Shown here piece by piece: positions 1 to 8,201 of a DNA stretch of 53,698 nt. The DNA is taken from positions 1 to 53,698 of the forward strand of contig UQIF01000013.1 of assembly GCA_900540955.1 (NCBI GenBank), given 5' to 3'. Made by a program: the position numbers and the translations under genes. The stretch is from an uncultured Olsenella sp. (GTDB lineage: Bacteria; Actinomycetota; Coriobacteriia; Coriobacteriales; Atopobiaceae). Positions within the stretch are counted from its first letter, which is position 1. Every line of letters starts with the position of its first letter. A model generated the notes under the pieces. It did no database searches. It saw only the letters and a list, made by a program, of their open reading frames with translations, and had not been told where the DNA came from.

Positions 1-244
1 GGGCGCGAAGGCCGCGGCAGGCCTGACTCCGACGACTGTTTTTTCGCCGCGAATCCCCGCGAAAAGTAGATAAACATTTTTTATCGCATGCACCTTCCGA
101 CAGCCCCAAAGTCGGAAGCCTCCGATATATTCCAGAAAACACAACGCAGAGCATGTGAGGAAATTAAACAGGCTTCTGACCTGTTGTAAAATCATGTTTT
201 CTTCCAGCACCACATATTGTAAGAAGCGCGACCGAGGAGGACCC
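1..244. promoter_or_regulatory. Leader region upstream of the molybdenum hydroxylase genes
   Basis: No gene is recognised here. A hairpin with an 8-bp perfect stem lies at 94-101/111-118. A TATATT box at 126-131 could be a -10 element, but no good -35 is visible. A strong Shine-Dalgarno, AGGAGG at 235-240, lies just before a GTG at 245 and decides the start of the next gene. An in-frame GTG at 155 would extend the protein by 30 residues that do not resemble the family, so I reject it. The first 60 bases may be the tail of an unseen upstream gene. Confidence 0.35.
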
Positions 245-1096
245 GTGCTCAGATTCGAGCAGTATGCTCGCCCAGCCACCGCGAAGGAGGCCTACGACCT
301 TCTGCAAGAAAACCGTCTTGCGACCGTCATAGGCGGAATGATGTGGCTTCGCCTCTCCGACCGAACCATCCCCGCTGGGATCGACCTGTCCGGCTGCGGC
401 CTTGACCAGATCGAGGAGACCGACGACGCCTTCATCATCGGCGCCATGGTCACGCTCGGTCAGCTCGAGAACCACGAGGCGTTCGCGCGTATGACGCGCA
501 ACGTCTTCACCGACGGCGTGCACGACATCGTGGGCACGCAGTTCCGCAACCTAGCCACGGTCGGCGGCTCGGCCTATGCGCGCATGGGATTCTCCGACAT
601 CGTCGTCGCCCTTCTACCCCTCGACACCTGGGTGGAGTTCACCGGCGCCGGCACCATGCGCTTCGCCGACTTCGTCAACGGCGGCGCGGCGCGCGACGTG
701 CTCGAGCGCATCATCGTGAAGAAGCACGACTACCGCGCGAGCTTCCAGTGCCTCCGCAACTCCGCCACGGACTTCTCGACGCTCAACGTCTGCGCCGCGC
801 TGTGGGACGACGAGTGGCACCTGGCCGTGGGCGCAAGGCCCAAGAAGGCCAAGTTCCTCGAGGGCGACGACCTCGGCCTGCCGCGCGAGTTCACCCCCGA
901 CGAGCTCGCGGCGGCCTGCGAGCGCGCCCGCTACCTCAACTACGGCACCGACCGCCGCGCCAGCGCCGACTACCGCGCCGAGCTCGCCGAGATCCTTTCC
1001 CGCCGCGCCATCCTTACCGCCGCGAACCAGCTCGACGTCGAGTCCGAGCTCCGCCTGGCCGCCGAGGCCGCCAAGCCCAAGGGGGTCTCCGCATAA
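245..1096 (+). CDS. Xanthine dehydrogenase family, FAD-binding subunit
   Basis: This 283-residue protein is the FAD subunit of a molybdenum hydroxylase of the xanthine dehydrogenase family. It carries electrons from the 2Fe-2S centres to an acceptor in the cytoplasm. The N-terminal FAD-binding domain (about 1-165) has the two expected glycine-rich segments: VIGG near residue 28 and RNLATVGGSA at 101-110. The rest matches the CO-dehydrogenase flavoprotein C-terminal domain. GTG 245 is chosen because AGGAGG sits 4 bases upstream. The stop overlaps the start of the next gene by one base (TAATG), so the two are translationally coupled. With its fused partner the layout equals E. coli ygfM-xdhD, a set linked to anaerobic purine use. 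The substrate is inferred; nicotinate or aldehyde oxidation is not excluded. Confidence 0.85.
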   Translation: MLRFEQYARPATAKEAYDLLQENRLATVIGGMMWLRLSDRTIPAGIDLSGCGLDQIEETDDAFIIGAMVTLGQLENHEAFARMTRNVFTDGVHDIVGTQFRNLATVGGSAYARMGFSDIVVALLPLDTWVEFTGAGTMRFADFVNGGAARDVLERIIVKKHDYRASFQCLRNSATDFSTLNVCAALWDDEWHLAVGARPKKAKFLEGDDLGLPREFTPDELAAACERARYLNYGTDRRASADYRAELAEILSRRAILTAANQLDVESELRLAAEAAKPKGVSA

Positions 1097-3951
1097 TGAA
1101 CGTCACCTTCACGCTCAACGGACGCCAGGTCACCGAGGACGTCGCGCCCGACCAGACCCTCTTTGCGTGGCTTCGCGCCCACCACATCTCGTCCGTCAAG
1201 TGCGGCTGCGAGACAAGCAACTGCGGCCTGTGCACCGTGTGGCTCGACGACGAGCCGGTGCTTTCCTGCTCCATGCTCATGGCCCGCGTCGACGGCCGCG
1301 CCGTGACCACCCTCGAGGGCGTGGGCGCCGAGCGCGAGCTGTTCGCCCGCTGCCTTGCCGAGGAGGGCGCCGAGCAGTGCGGCTTCTGCTCCCCCGGCCT
1401 CGAGATGGACGTGCTCGCCCTCGACCGCAAGCACCCCGACGCCGACGACGAGACCATCCGCCGCTTCCTTTCCGGCAACCTCTGCCGCTGCTCCGGCTAC
1501 GCCGGCCAGATGCGCGCCATCCGCCGCTTCCTCGGCCGCCACAAGAACCCAGGCGGCAAGCTCTCCGAGCGCTCCGAGTCCGCCGTCGCCATGGAGAAGC
1601 AGGTCAAGGCAGCGAGCAAGGGCGTCACGTCCTCCGACCGCGGCAGCTCGCTGTCCCGACCCGTCGTAAAGAAGGACGCCGCCGCGCTTCTTGCCGGCAA
1701 GCCCGCCTTCACCGACGACCTCGCGCCCGAGGACGCGCTCATCGTCAAGCTCGTCCGCAGCGGCCAGGCCCACGCCCGTGTGACCAAGGTCGACACCGCC
1801 CGCGCCCTCGCCGTCCCCGGCGTCGTCGCCGTCTACACCCCCGAGGACGTGCCCCACAACCGCTTCACCCTGGCAGGCCAGTCCTTCCTCGAGTGCTCCC
1901 CCTACGACACCGTGATCCTCGACGACGTGGTTCGCTACGTAGGCGACGAGGTCGCCATGGTCGTGGCCGAGACCGAGGAGGCCGCCGCTGTCGCCGTCAA
2001 GCTCGTCAAGGTCACCTACGAGAAGCTGCCCGCCATCCTCAACATGGACGAGGCGCTCGACAACCCGACCGTGATCCACCCCGAGGACGACTGGTCCTAC
2101 GGCGCCGACCGCACGGGCGACCCCAAGCGCAACCTCGTGGCCCACGACGTCCACGAGCACGGCGACGTCGAGGCGGCGCTCGCCGATTCCGACGTCGTGC
2201 TCGAGCGCGAGTACCACACCCAGGCGGCCGAGCAGGCCATGATGGAGACCATGCGCTCCTACGCCTACACCGACGCTTTCGGCCGCCTGACCGTCGTGGC
2301 GTCCACGCAGGTGCCCTTCCACATCCGCCGCCAGGTCGCCACCGCCCTCGGCATCCCCAAGAGCCAGGTCCGCGTGGTCAAGCCCCGCGTCGGCGGAGGC
2401 TTCGGCGCCAAGCAGACCGGCTGCAACGAGGTCTTCGCGGCCTTCGCCGCCTTGAAGACGGGCCGCCCCTGCAAGTGCATCTACACCCGTGCCGAGACGA
2501 TGAGCTGCTCGAACTCTCGCCACGAGATGAAGATGCGCGTGAGGATCGGCGCAAAGAAGGACGGCACCATCACCGCCATCGACCTCTACGCGCTCTCCAA
2601 CGCCGGCGCCTACGGCTACCACGGCACGACCACCATCGGCCTCGTGGGCGCCAAGTCCCTGCCGATCTACAACCGCGCCGCGAGCCGCTTCAGCTACGAC
2701 GTCGTGTACACGAACATGATGCCCGGCGGCGCGTACCGCGGCTACGGCGCCACGCAGGGCTGCTTCGCCGTCGAGTCCGCCGTCAACGAGCTCGCCGACG
2801 AACTCGGCATGGACCCCTGTGAGGTCAGGCTGAAAAACCTCGTCAAGGAGGGCGAGACCCTCTGGCAGCTCGGCGAGGAGCCCCTGCGCAGCTGCCGCAT
2901 CGACGAGTGCCTCGAGCGCGTCATGCACCTCACCGGCTGGAAGCGCCGCCCGCTCGTCGAGGACCTCGGCGACAAGGTCCGCTCCCGCGGCGTGGCCCTC
3001 ACCATGCAGGGCTCCGGCATCTCGAACGTCGACATCGCCAACGTCGACATCACCCTCGAGGACGACGGCTTCTACGTGCTCAAGATCGGCGCGACCGACG
3101 TGGGTACCGGCGCCGACACCATCCTCGCCCAGATCGCGGCGGAGGTCCTCGGCTGCGACGTCGACCACGTGATCACCAAGGGCGTCGACACCGACACCTC
3201 CCCCTTCGACACCGGCGCCTACGCCTCATCGGGCACCTACACGACGGGCGGTGCCGTGGTCTTCGCGGCCAACGACCTCGTCGAGAAGATTCGCGCGCAG
3301 GCCGCCACGTGGTGGGGCATCGACGTCGCCGACGTCGAGTTCGACGCCGGCCTCGTCCAGACCGCCGACGGCAAGAACAAGATGACCGTCGCCGAGATGG
3401 CCAACCGCGCCATCGGCTTCGGCCTCAACCCGGGCATGCTCTCGGGCCACGGCTCCAACACCCAGCCGCAGTCTCCCCCGCCCTTCATCGCCGCCGTGGC
3501 CGAGGTCGAGGTCGACAAGGAGACCGGCAAGTACGAGCTCACCGACTACGCTGCCGTCGTCGACTGCGGCACCGTCATCAACACGAACCTCGCCCGCGTG
3601 CAGGTCGAGGGCGGCCTCGTCCAGGGCATAGGCATGGCCATGTGCGAGGACGTGAGCTACGACGCCAAGGGCAAGATGCGCACGGACTCCTTCATGCAGT
3701 ACAAGATTCCCACCCGCATGGACGTGCCGGACGTCCGCGTCGAGTTCATGCCGAGCTACGAGCCCACCGGCCCCTTCGGGGCGAAGTCCATCGGCGAGGT
3801 CGTCATCAACACCCCATCGCCCGCCATCGCGAGCGCCGTCGCGCACGCCACGGGCAACTACGTCCGTTCGCTGCCGATCACGCCCGAGAAGGCGCTCCAC
3901 GGCGACGCGGCCGGCACCCCCGCCCCGCGCAACGCCGCCAAGCCCGAGTAA
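1096..3951 (+). CDS. Fused 2Fe-2S / molybdenum-binding hydroxylase subunit, XdhD-like
   Basis: A 951-residue protein joins two subunits that are separate in many xanthine dehydrogenases. Residues 1-160 hold both 2Fe-2S clusters: the plant-type set C38, C43, C46, C58 and the helical-domain set C95, C98, C130, C132. After a linker of about 160-195 comes the Mo-cofactor region, with GGGFGAK near 433, GAYRGYG near 544, and KSIGE near 900, whose glutamate matches the catalytic base of the family. The length is almost the same as E. coli XdhD (956 residues), which is also an Fe-S/Mo fusion. Hydroxylation of xanthine or another purine in the cytoplasm is inferred. A downstream terminator at 3981 closes the two-gene operon. 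No in-frame TGA is present, so this is not a selenocysteine protein. Maturation genes are not in the window. Confidence 0.88.
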   Translation: MNVTFTLNGRQVTEDVAPDQTLFAWLRAHHISSVKCGCETSNCGLCTVWLDDEPVLSCSMLMARVDGRAVTTLEGVGAERELFARCLAEEGAEQCGFCSPGLEMDVLALDRKHPDADDETIRRFLSGNLCRCSGYAGQMRAIRRFLGRHKNPGGKLSERSESAVAMEKQVKAASKGVTSSDRGSSLSRPVVKKDAAALLAGKPAFTDDLAPEDALIVKLVRSGQAHARVTKVDTARALAVPGVVAVYTPEDVPHNRFTLAGQSFLECSPYDTVILDDVVRYVGDEVAMVVAETEEAAAVAVKLVKVTYEKLPAILNMDEALDNPTVIHPEDDWSYGADRTGDPKRNLVAHDVHEHGDVEAALADSDVVLEREYHTQAAEQAMMETMRSYAYTDAFGRLTVVASTQVPFHIRRQVATALGIPKSQVRVVKPRVGGGFGAKQTGCNEVFAAFAALKTGRPCKCIYTRAETMSCSNSRHEMKMRVRIGAKKDGTITAIDLYALSNAGAYGYHGTTTIGLVGAKSLPIYNRAASRFSYDVVYTNMMPGGAYRGYGATQGCFAVESAVNELADELGMDPCEVRLKNLVKEGETLWQLGEEPLRSCRIDECLERVMHLTGWKRRPLVEDLGDKVRSRGVALTMQGSGISNVDIANVDITLEDDGFYVLKIGATDVGTGADTILAQIAAEVLGCDVDHVITKGVDTDTSPFDTGAYASSGTYTTGGAVVFAANDLVEKIRAQAATWWGIDVADVEFDAGLVQTADGKNKMTVAEMANRAIGFGLNPGMLSGHGSNTQPQSPPPFIAAVAEVEVDKETGKYELTDYAAVVDCGTVINTNLARVQVEGGLVQGIGMAMCEDVSYDAKGKMRTDSFMQYKIPTRMDVPDVRVEFMPSYEPTGPFGAKSIGEVVINTPSPAIASAVAHATGNYVRSLPITPEKALHGDAAGTPAPRNAAKPE

Positions 3952-3980
3952 CGGGCACAACCCTGATTCATTTGCTCACA

Positions 3981-4018
3981 ACGCACCCCGCCGGCAGCCT
4001 ACGGCGGGGTGCGTTTTT
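3981..4018 (+). terminator. Rho-independent terminator of the hydroxylase operon
   Basis: A perfect 12-bp stem (3981-3992 with 4003-4014) is followed directly by a run of five T. It lies 30 bases after the XdhD-like stop. Confidence 0.9.
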
Positions 4019-4168
4019 GCGCATGGGCGATCCGCGCGCATCCGGGAAAAGACTCGCCGCCCGCCGATTGCGAGCCCATTCCATAGCTAACGGACCCAGC
4101 AAGAAGAACTATGCTCGGGTAACCCCTGTACGCGCATCCGTCAATTCGGACGATCGAAGGAGCCCCTT

Positions 4169-4660
4169 ATGGATGTCAACGAAGCGTATGAGAACCTTGG
4201 TTACAAGAAGGTCTTCGCGTCCCTCGACGGCTCCGATTTGCAGTACGACGTCCTGGCGCGCGCCATCGTCATCGCGTCGAACAACCACGCGGAGCTTTAC
4301 ATCGGCCACGCGATCGACGCCACGGTTTTCGAGGGAACCGGAATCAGCGTCGGCTCCGTTGTCCCCAAGCTCGAGCAGGCCTTCCGCGATCAGATCGCGC
4401 CACTCATCGAGGACGCCGAGGCAAACCCGCGCATCCCGCACGTCGAGGTGCGAATCAAGGTCGGCCGCATCCGCGAGACGCTCAAGGAAAAGATGATCGA
4501 CGTGATCGAGCCCGACGTCATCGTCTGCGGCGCGCGCGGGCTCTCGAGCATAAAGTACGCACTTCTGGGATCCATCTCGACGTACCTACTGCGCAGCTGC
4601 ACCTGCGACATCCTCGTGGTCAAGCGGCCGGCCATCGCCGGGGCGAGCAAGCCGCTCTAG
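4169..4660 (+). CDS. Universal stress protein (UspA family)
   Basis: The 163-residue product is a single-domain universal stress protein. The Rossmann-like fold starts with the strand KKVFASLDGSD (about 13-23). It ends with the ATP-binding signature GARGLSSIKYALLGSIS (about 125-141), fitting G-x2-G-x9-G-S, and the final strand CDILVVKR. It probably binds ATP. Such proteins modulate survival under starvation or stress; the specific role here is unknown. ATG 4169 is preceded by AAGGAG at 4157-4162. It is a single-gene unit, convergent with acpS. Confidence 0.9.
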   Translation: MDVNEAYENLGYKKVFASLDGSDLQYDVLARAIVIASNNHAELYIGHAIDATVFEGTGISVGSVVPKLEQAFRDQIAPLIEDAEANPRIPHVEVRIKVGRIRETLKEKMIDVIEPDVIVCGARGLSSIKYALLGSISTYLLRSCTCDILVVKRPAIAGASKPL

Positions 4661-4675
4661 GAGGACGATTCCCGG

Positions 4676-5077
4676 CTACTGCGCGAGCGCAATCGCCTCG
4701 ACGTAGCCCGTCTCGTTGGTAACCGACACAAGAATCGAGGAAACGCCCGCGCTCGCGTAGGTCTTTGCGAGCGCGCCGTCCATAACGACCTCAGGCTGAC
4801 CAGTTGGGGCATCGAGGCATTCGACGCCACGCAGGTCGAAGCCCTCCTGCGTAAGCGGGGCCACGGCCTTGAAGACGGCCTCCTTGACGGCAAAGCGACC
4901 GGCGAGGTATTGACAGGCGTCGTGGCGCCCGCGGGCCTGGGCGAGCTCTGCGAGCGTGAAGGTCCGCGCGACGAAGGCGCAAGGAATTGCCTGCGACGCG
5001 TCGAACTCCTCGCAGATTCGGCGGAACTCCGCGAGGTCCACCAGGTCTATACCCACACCTAAAACCAAGGCCGTCAT
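4676..5077 (-). CDS. acpS: Holo-[acyl-carrier-protein] synthase
   Basis: AcpS transfers 4'-phosphopantetheine from CoA to apo-acyl carrier protein in the cytoplasm. The 133-residue length is normal. It has the N-terminal GIDLV motif with the metal-binding aspartate (about residues 9-13), TFTLAEL near 39 and the central AGRFAVKEAVFKA block (about 59-71) with the second metal-binding acidic residue. The C-terminal segment reads VSVTNETGYVEAIAL, whereas most AcpS proteins have an S-x-S-H motif there, so the usual histidine is replaced. An AAGAGGG Shine-Dalgarno precedes the ATG. It is convergent with the stress-protein gene. Confidence 0.87.
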   Translation of the reverse strand: MTALVLGVGIDLVDLAEFRRICEEFDASQAIPCAFVARTFTLAELAQARGRHDACQYLAGRFAVKEAVFKAVAPLTQEGFDLRGVECLDAPTGQPEVVMDGALAKTYASAGVSSILVSVTNETGYVEAIALAQ

Positions 5078-5233
5078 CCCTCTTGATCGCGAGCCGACTG
5101 GTTAATAATAGCCGCATCCCATAGCTGCCGAGGCGCAGGTTGATCGCAAATCGCGGCCCACCGTGCAGCAACTTGGCCAAAACGATCGCGCGGAGTCAGC
5201 TCTTGATCTGAAAACTTGAGCAGCAGGCAATAG

Positions 5234-5272
5234 CGGGCAGCAAAACCTCAGGTAATGAGGTTTTGCCGCCCG
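5234..5272. other. Long intergenic hairpin
   Basis: An 11-bp perfect stem (5240-5250 with 5256-5266) is extended by 5 bp (5234-5238 with 5268-5272) after one mismatch, with a 5-base loop. Neither strand has a clear T tract after it. It lies between degV and acpS and could end degV transcription or stabilise mRNA. Confidence 0.5.
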
Positions 5273-5297
5273 TTGTGCCCGCGATTTCTGAATAGGA

Positions 5298-5333
5298 AAC
5301 CGACTTCGCATGTTTTTTCCCTCGAAGCCGGTT
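5298..5333 (-). terminator. Probable terminator after degV
   Basis: An 11-bp stem with one mismatch (5298-5308 with 5323-5333) lies 10 bases after the degV stop. A short T-rich stretch follows on the minus strand. Confidence 0.45.
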
Positions 5334-5343
5334 GAGCCCGAGC

Positions 5344-6198
5344 CTACTTCGCGCCCGCGAATGCCAAGGCAAAGGAGCCGGGGCCGCAGTGCGAGGTGAT
5401 CACGTTGTGCGACTCGTACCAGCGGATCGACTTGAAGCCGAGCTCGCGCGCGTGCTCCTCAGCGGCGCGCTGGATAGAATCGGGCAGGCCCGCGGAATGC
5501 AGGAGATAGACGACATCGGTGTCGTAGTCGCCCTGCAGCGCCATGTGGTCCATAAGGCCGATGACGGCCTTCTCCATGTTGCCGCGAAGCTTCTTTGTAG
5601 CCACGAGCTTGCCCTCGATCAGCTCGATGATCGGCTTGATGCGAAGCAGGGTTGCCCCGACGAACGCCGCGTTGGAGAGACGGCCGCCCGCGCGCAGGTA
5701 GCCAAGGTCACCGGGCACAAACCCCATGCGCACGCGGCTCGCGAGCTCCTCGGACCACGCCATGAGCTCCTCAACCGAGATGTCAGGGTTTTCCGCGAGG
5801 TGACGGGCGGTCTGCGTGACGACGAAGCCCTGGCCGATGGTCACGTGACGGGTATCGAACATGTGCACGTAGTCGCGCCCCTCAGCAGCGGTACGGGCGG
5901 ACTCGTAGGAGCACGTGGTCACGGCAGAGTAGGCGATGTAGAGGATTTGTGCATTCGGGTGCTCGGCGTGGACGCGGTCGAGGACCACAGAGAAGTCGCC
6001 CGGGGTGCAGCCGCTCGTGCGCGGGAGCACGCCGAGCTGCCGGCACTCCTCGAGCATCTCGGCGGGCGGAAGCTCGCCGTCGTCGATGGTCTTCTGGCCG
6101 ATGGAGACGTGCATGGGCACGATCTCGATGCCGAGCTCAGCGGCCTCGGCGGCGGGGACATCGGAGCCGGACTCGGCAATGATGACGATTTCACTCAT
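5344..6198 (-). CDS. DegV family fatty-acid-binding protein
   Basis: The 284-residue product is a DegV (DAK1/DegV-like) protein. These bind a fatty acid and, in Firmicutes, serve as FakB subunits of fatty-acid kinase. The N-terminal strand reads IVIIAESGSDVP, followed by the P-R-T-S-G-CTPGDF lipid-binding motif (about 75-85). The C-terminal domain has FVPGDLGYLRAGGRLS and the conserved KPIIEL. The start is ATG 6198, with an AGAAAGG Shine-Dalgarno; an upstream ATG at 6240 lacks one. It is divergent from the ABC exporter genes. No fakA is seen in the window, so a kinase partner would be elsewhere. Confidence 0.88.
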   Translation of the reverse strand: MSEIVIIAESGSDVPAAEAAELGIEIVPMHVSIGQKTIDDGELPPAEMLEECRQLGVLPRTSGCTPGDFSVVLDRVHAEHPNAQILYIAYSAVTTCSYESARTAAEGRDYVHMFDTRHVTIGQGFVVTQTARHLAENPDISVEELMAWSEELASRVRMGFVPGDLGYLRAGGRLSNAAFVGATLLRIKPIIELIEGKLVATKKLRGNMEKAVIGLMDHMALQGDYDTDVVYLLHSAGLPDSIQRAAEEHARELGFKSIRWYESHNVITSHCGPGSFALAFAGAK

Positions 6199-6467
6199 GA
6201 TACTTGCCTTTCTGCGCAGGTCATGTATTGTTTTGAACAAAGGTCAGTAATTCTAACCATCGTTTCTGCAGGTAAACGTACAGATGTAATCATACGACCA
6301 CACTTGTTTCAAAACGTAACTTACACAAGTCCCCACCCGCGCCGCGCATGGAAACAAAACTGGATTTCAGGCAGCGAACCATCGAGCGCCTCATTGGCCC
6401 TCGGCCGACCGCCTAGGGGTACGATTGCAGGGGCAGAAAGCCGTCATCAATTCCAGGTCGGAGTCGC

Positions 6468-8201
6468 ATGTTCAAGCTAAGGCGTTATCTGCGCGGTCAC
6501 TACCTCGAGTGCGTGCTCGCGCCCACGTTCAAGGGCTTGGAGGCCATCCTCCAGCTCATCGTCCCCATCGTCATGTCGCAGGTCATCGACATCGGCATCG
6601 CGAGCGGCGACAGCGCCTACATCCTCATGCACGCGGGCTCCCTCGTCCTTCTTGCCTTCTTCTGCTACGCCGTCTCGATCGTGGCGCAGTACTACTCATC
6701 GAAGCTCGCGGCGCAGTTCGGCGCCGCCGTGCGCGACGACCTGTTCCGCCACGTGATGACGCTCTCGCGTGAGGACATCGACCGCATCGGCCGAGCCTCC
6801 CTCGTCACGCGCATGACCAACGACACCCAGCAGACCCAAGACGGCCTCAACCTGTTCTTCCGCCTGATTCTGCGCTCCCCCTTCATCATCGTCGGCTCGG
6901 TGATCGCAGCCTTCCTCGTCGACGGCTGGGAGGGCGCCGTGCTGCTCGTGTCCACGACCGTCACGGTCGCTCTCATCCTCTTTTTCATGGGCATCACCAC
7001 CAAGCGCTACCGCAAGACCCAGCGTGCCCTCGACGACGTGCAGCTCAAGTGCTCCGAGAACCTCGAGGGCGCCCGCGTGCTGAGGGCTTTTTGCCGGGAG
7101 GACTCGGAAATCTCGACCTTCCACGAGGTCTCCGGCACGGTCCGCGACCTACAGCTGTCGGCAGGAGACCTGAGCGTGATGGCCAACCCCCTCACCTACC
7201 TCGCCGTGAACCTCGGCCTCATCGCCCTTCTGTGGATGGGTGGGCTGCAGGTCAACGTAGGAAACCTCACCCAAGGCCAGGTCGTGGCGCTCGCGAGCTA
7301 CGTGAGCCAGGCGCTCGTCGAGCTCCTCAAGCTCACGTGGCTCATCACCACCATCGCCAAGGCCCAAGGCTGCGCCACGCGCATCAACGAGGTGTTCGAC
7401 ACGAAGCCCACGCAAATCGCCGGCAAGCTCGACGCCGCCGCGCCCGCAACCGCCGGCGCCCCGGCGGTTGCCCTCGAGGACGTGAGCTTCGTCTACCCCG
7501 ACGCCGCGGGCGATTCGCTCTCGCACGTGAGCCTCAAGCTCGAGGACGGCCAGACGCTCGGCGTGATCGGCGGCACCGGCTCCGGCAAGTCGACGCTCGC
7601 CTCGCTCCTCATGCGCTTCTACGACGCCACGTCCGGCCGCGTGCTCGTGGGCGGCCAGGACGTGCGCGACCTCACGCAGCAGAGCCTGCGCCAAGAGGTC
7701 GCCCTCGTCGAGCAGGGACCACAGCTCTTCTCGGGCACCATCGCCTCGAACCTTCGTTGGGGAGACGCCGACGCGACAGACGACGAGCTCCTGCACGCCG
7801 TCCAGACCGCCCAGGCAACCGACGTCGTCGAGGGCAAAGGCGGGCTTGCCGCCGAGGTCGAGCAGTTCGGCCGCAACTTCAGCGGCGGCCAGCGCCAACG
7901 CCTCGCCATCGCGCGGACCCTCGCCAGGCGCCCCCGTGTGCTCATCCTCGACGACGCGAGCTCCGCGCTCGACTTCGCCACCGACTCCAAGCTCCGCCGC
8001 GCGATCCGCCGCGACTTCGCCGACTCCGCCGTCGTCCTCATCTCGCAGCGCGTGGCGGCTGTCCGCTCCGCCGACCAGATCCTCGTGCTCGACGGCGGCC
8101 GCCAGGTCGGCTTGGGGACGCACGAGGAGCTGCTGAAGAGCTGCGAGGTTTACCGTGAGATCTGCGACTCCCAGCTCACGAGCGAGGAGGCCCACCGATG
8201 A
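6468..8201 (+). CDS. ABC exporter half-transporter, degenerate-site subunit
   Basis: A 577-residue fusion of a six-helix type IV exporter membrane domain (about 15-300) and a nucleotide-binding domain. Walker A is GGTGSGKST (about 368), the signature is FSGGQRQRLAIART (about 474), and Walker B is VLILDDASSALD (about 493). Two key residues are altered: the glutamate after Walker B is aspartate, and the switch histidine is glutamine in LISQRVAAV. This is the pattern of heterodimeric exporters such as TM287/288, where one ATP site does not hydrolyse efficiently. The stop overlaps the next ATG by four bases (ATGA). The substrate is unknown; drugs, lipids or peptides are possible. Confidence 0.9.
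   Translation: MFKLRRYLRGHYLECVLAPTFKGLEAILQLIVPIVMSQVIDIGIASGDSAYILMHAGSLVLLAFFCYAVSIVAQYYSSKLAAQFGAAVRDDLFRHVMTLSREDIDRIGRASLVTRMTNDTQQTQDGLNLFFRLILRSPFIIVGSVIAAFLVDGWEGAVLLVSTTVTVALILFFMGITTKRYRKTQRALDDVQLKCSENLEGARVLRAFCREDSEISTFHEVSGTVRDLQLSAGDLSVMANPLTYLAVNLGLIALLWMGGLQVNVGNLTQGQVVALASYVSQALVELLKLTWLITTIAKAQGCATRINEVFDTKPTQIAGKLDAAAPATAGAPAVALEDVSFVYPDAAGDSLSHVSLKLEDGQTLGVIGGTGSGKSTLASLLMRFYDATSGRVLVGGQDVRDLTQQSLRQEVALVEQGPQLFSGTIASNLRWGDADATDDELLHAVQTAQATDVVEGKGGLAAEVEQFGRNFSGGQRQRLAIARTLARRPRVLILDDASSALDFATDSKLRRAIRRDFADSAVVLISQRVAAVRSADQILVLDGGRQVGLGTHEELLKSCEVYREICDSQLTSEEAHR

Noticed and set aside
94..118. Purine riboswitch before the hydroxylase genes
   Set aside because: Only one short hairpin is visible; the three-way junction and conserved core of purine riboswitches are absent.
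970..3168. A 732-codon open frame on the minus strand opposite the Mo-binding subunit
   Set aside because: It mirrors the codon pattern of the true gene in GC-rich DNA, is low in complexity and matches no domain.
5102..5311. A 69-codon minus-strand frame between acpS and degV
   Set aside because: It runs through the large hairpin and has no start signal or protein-like composition.
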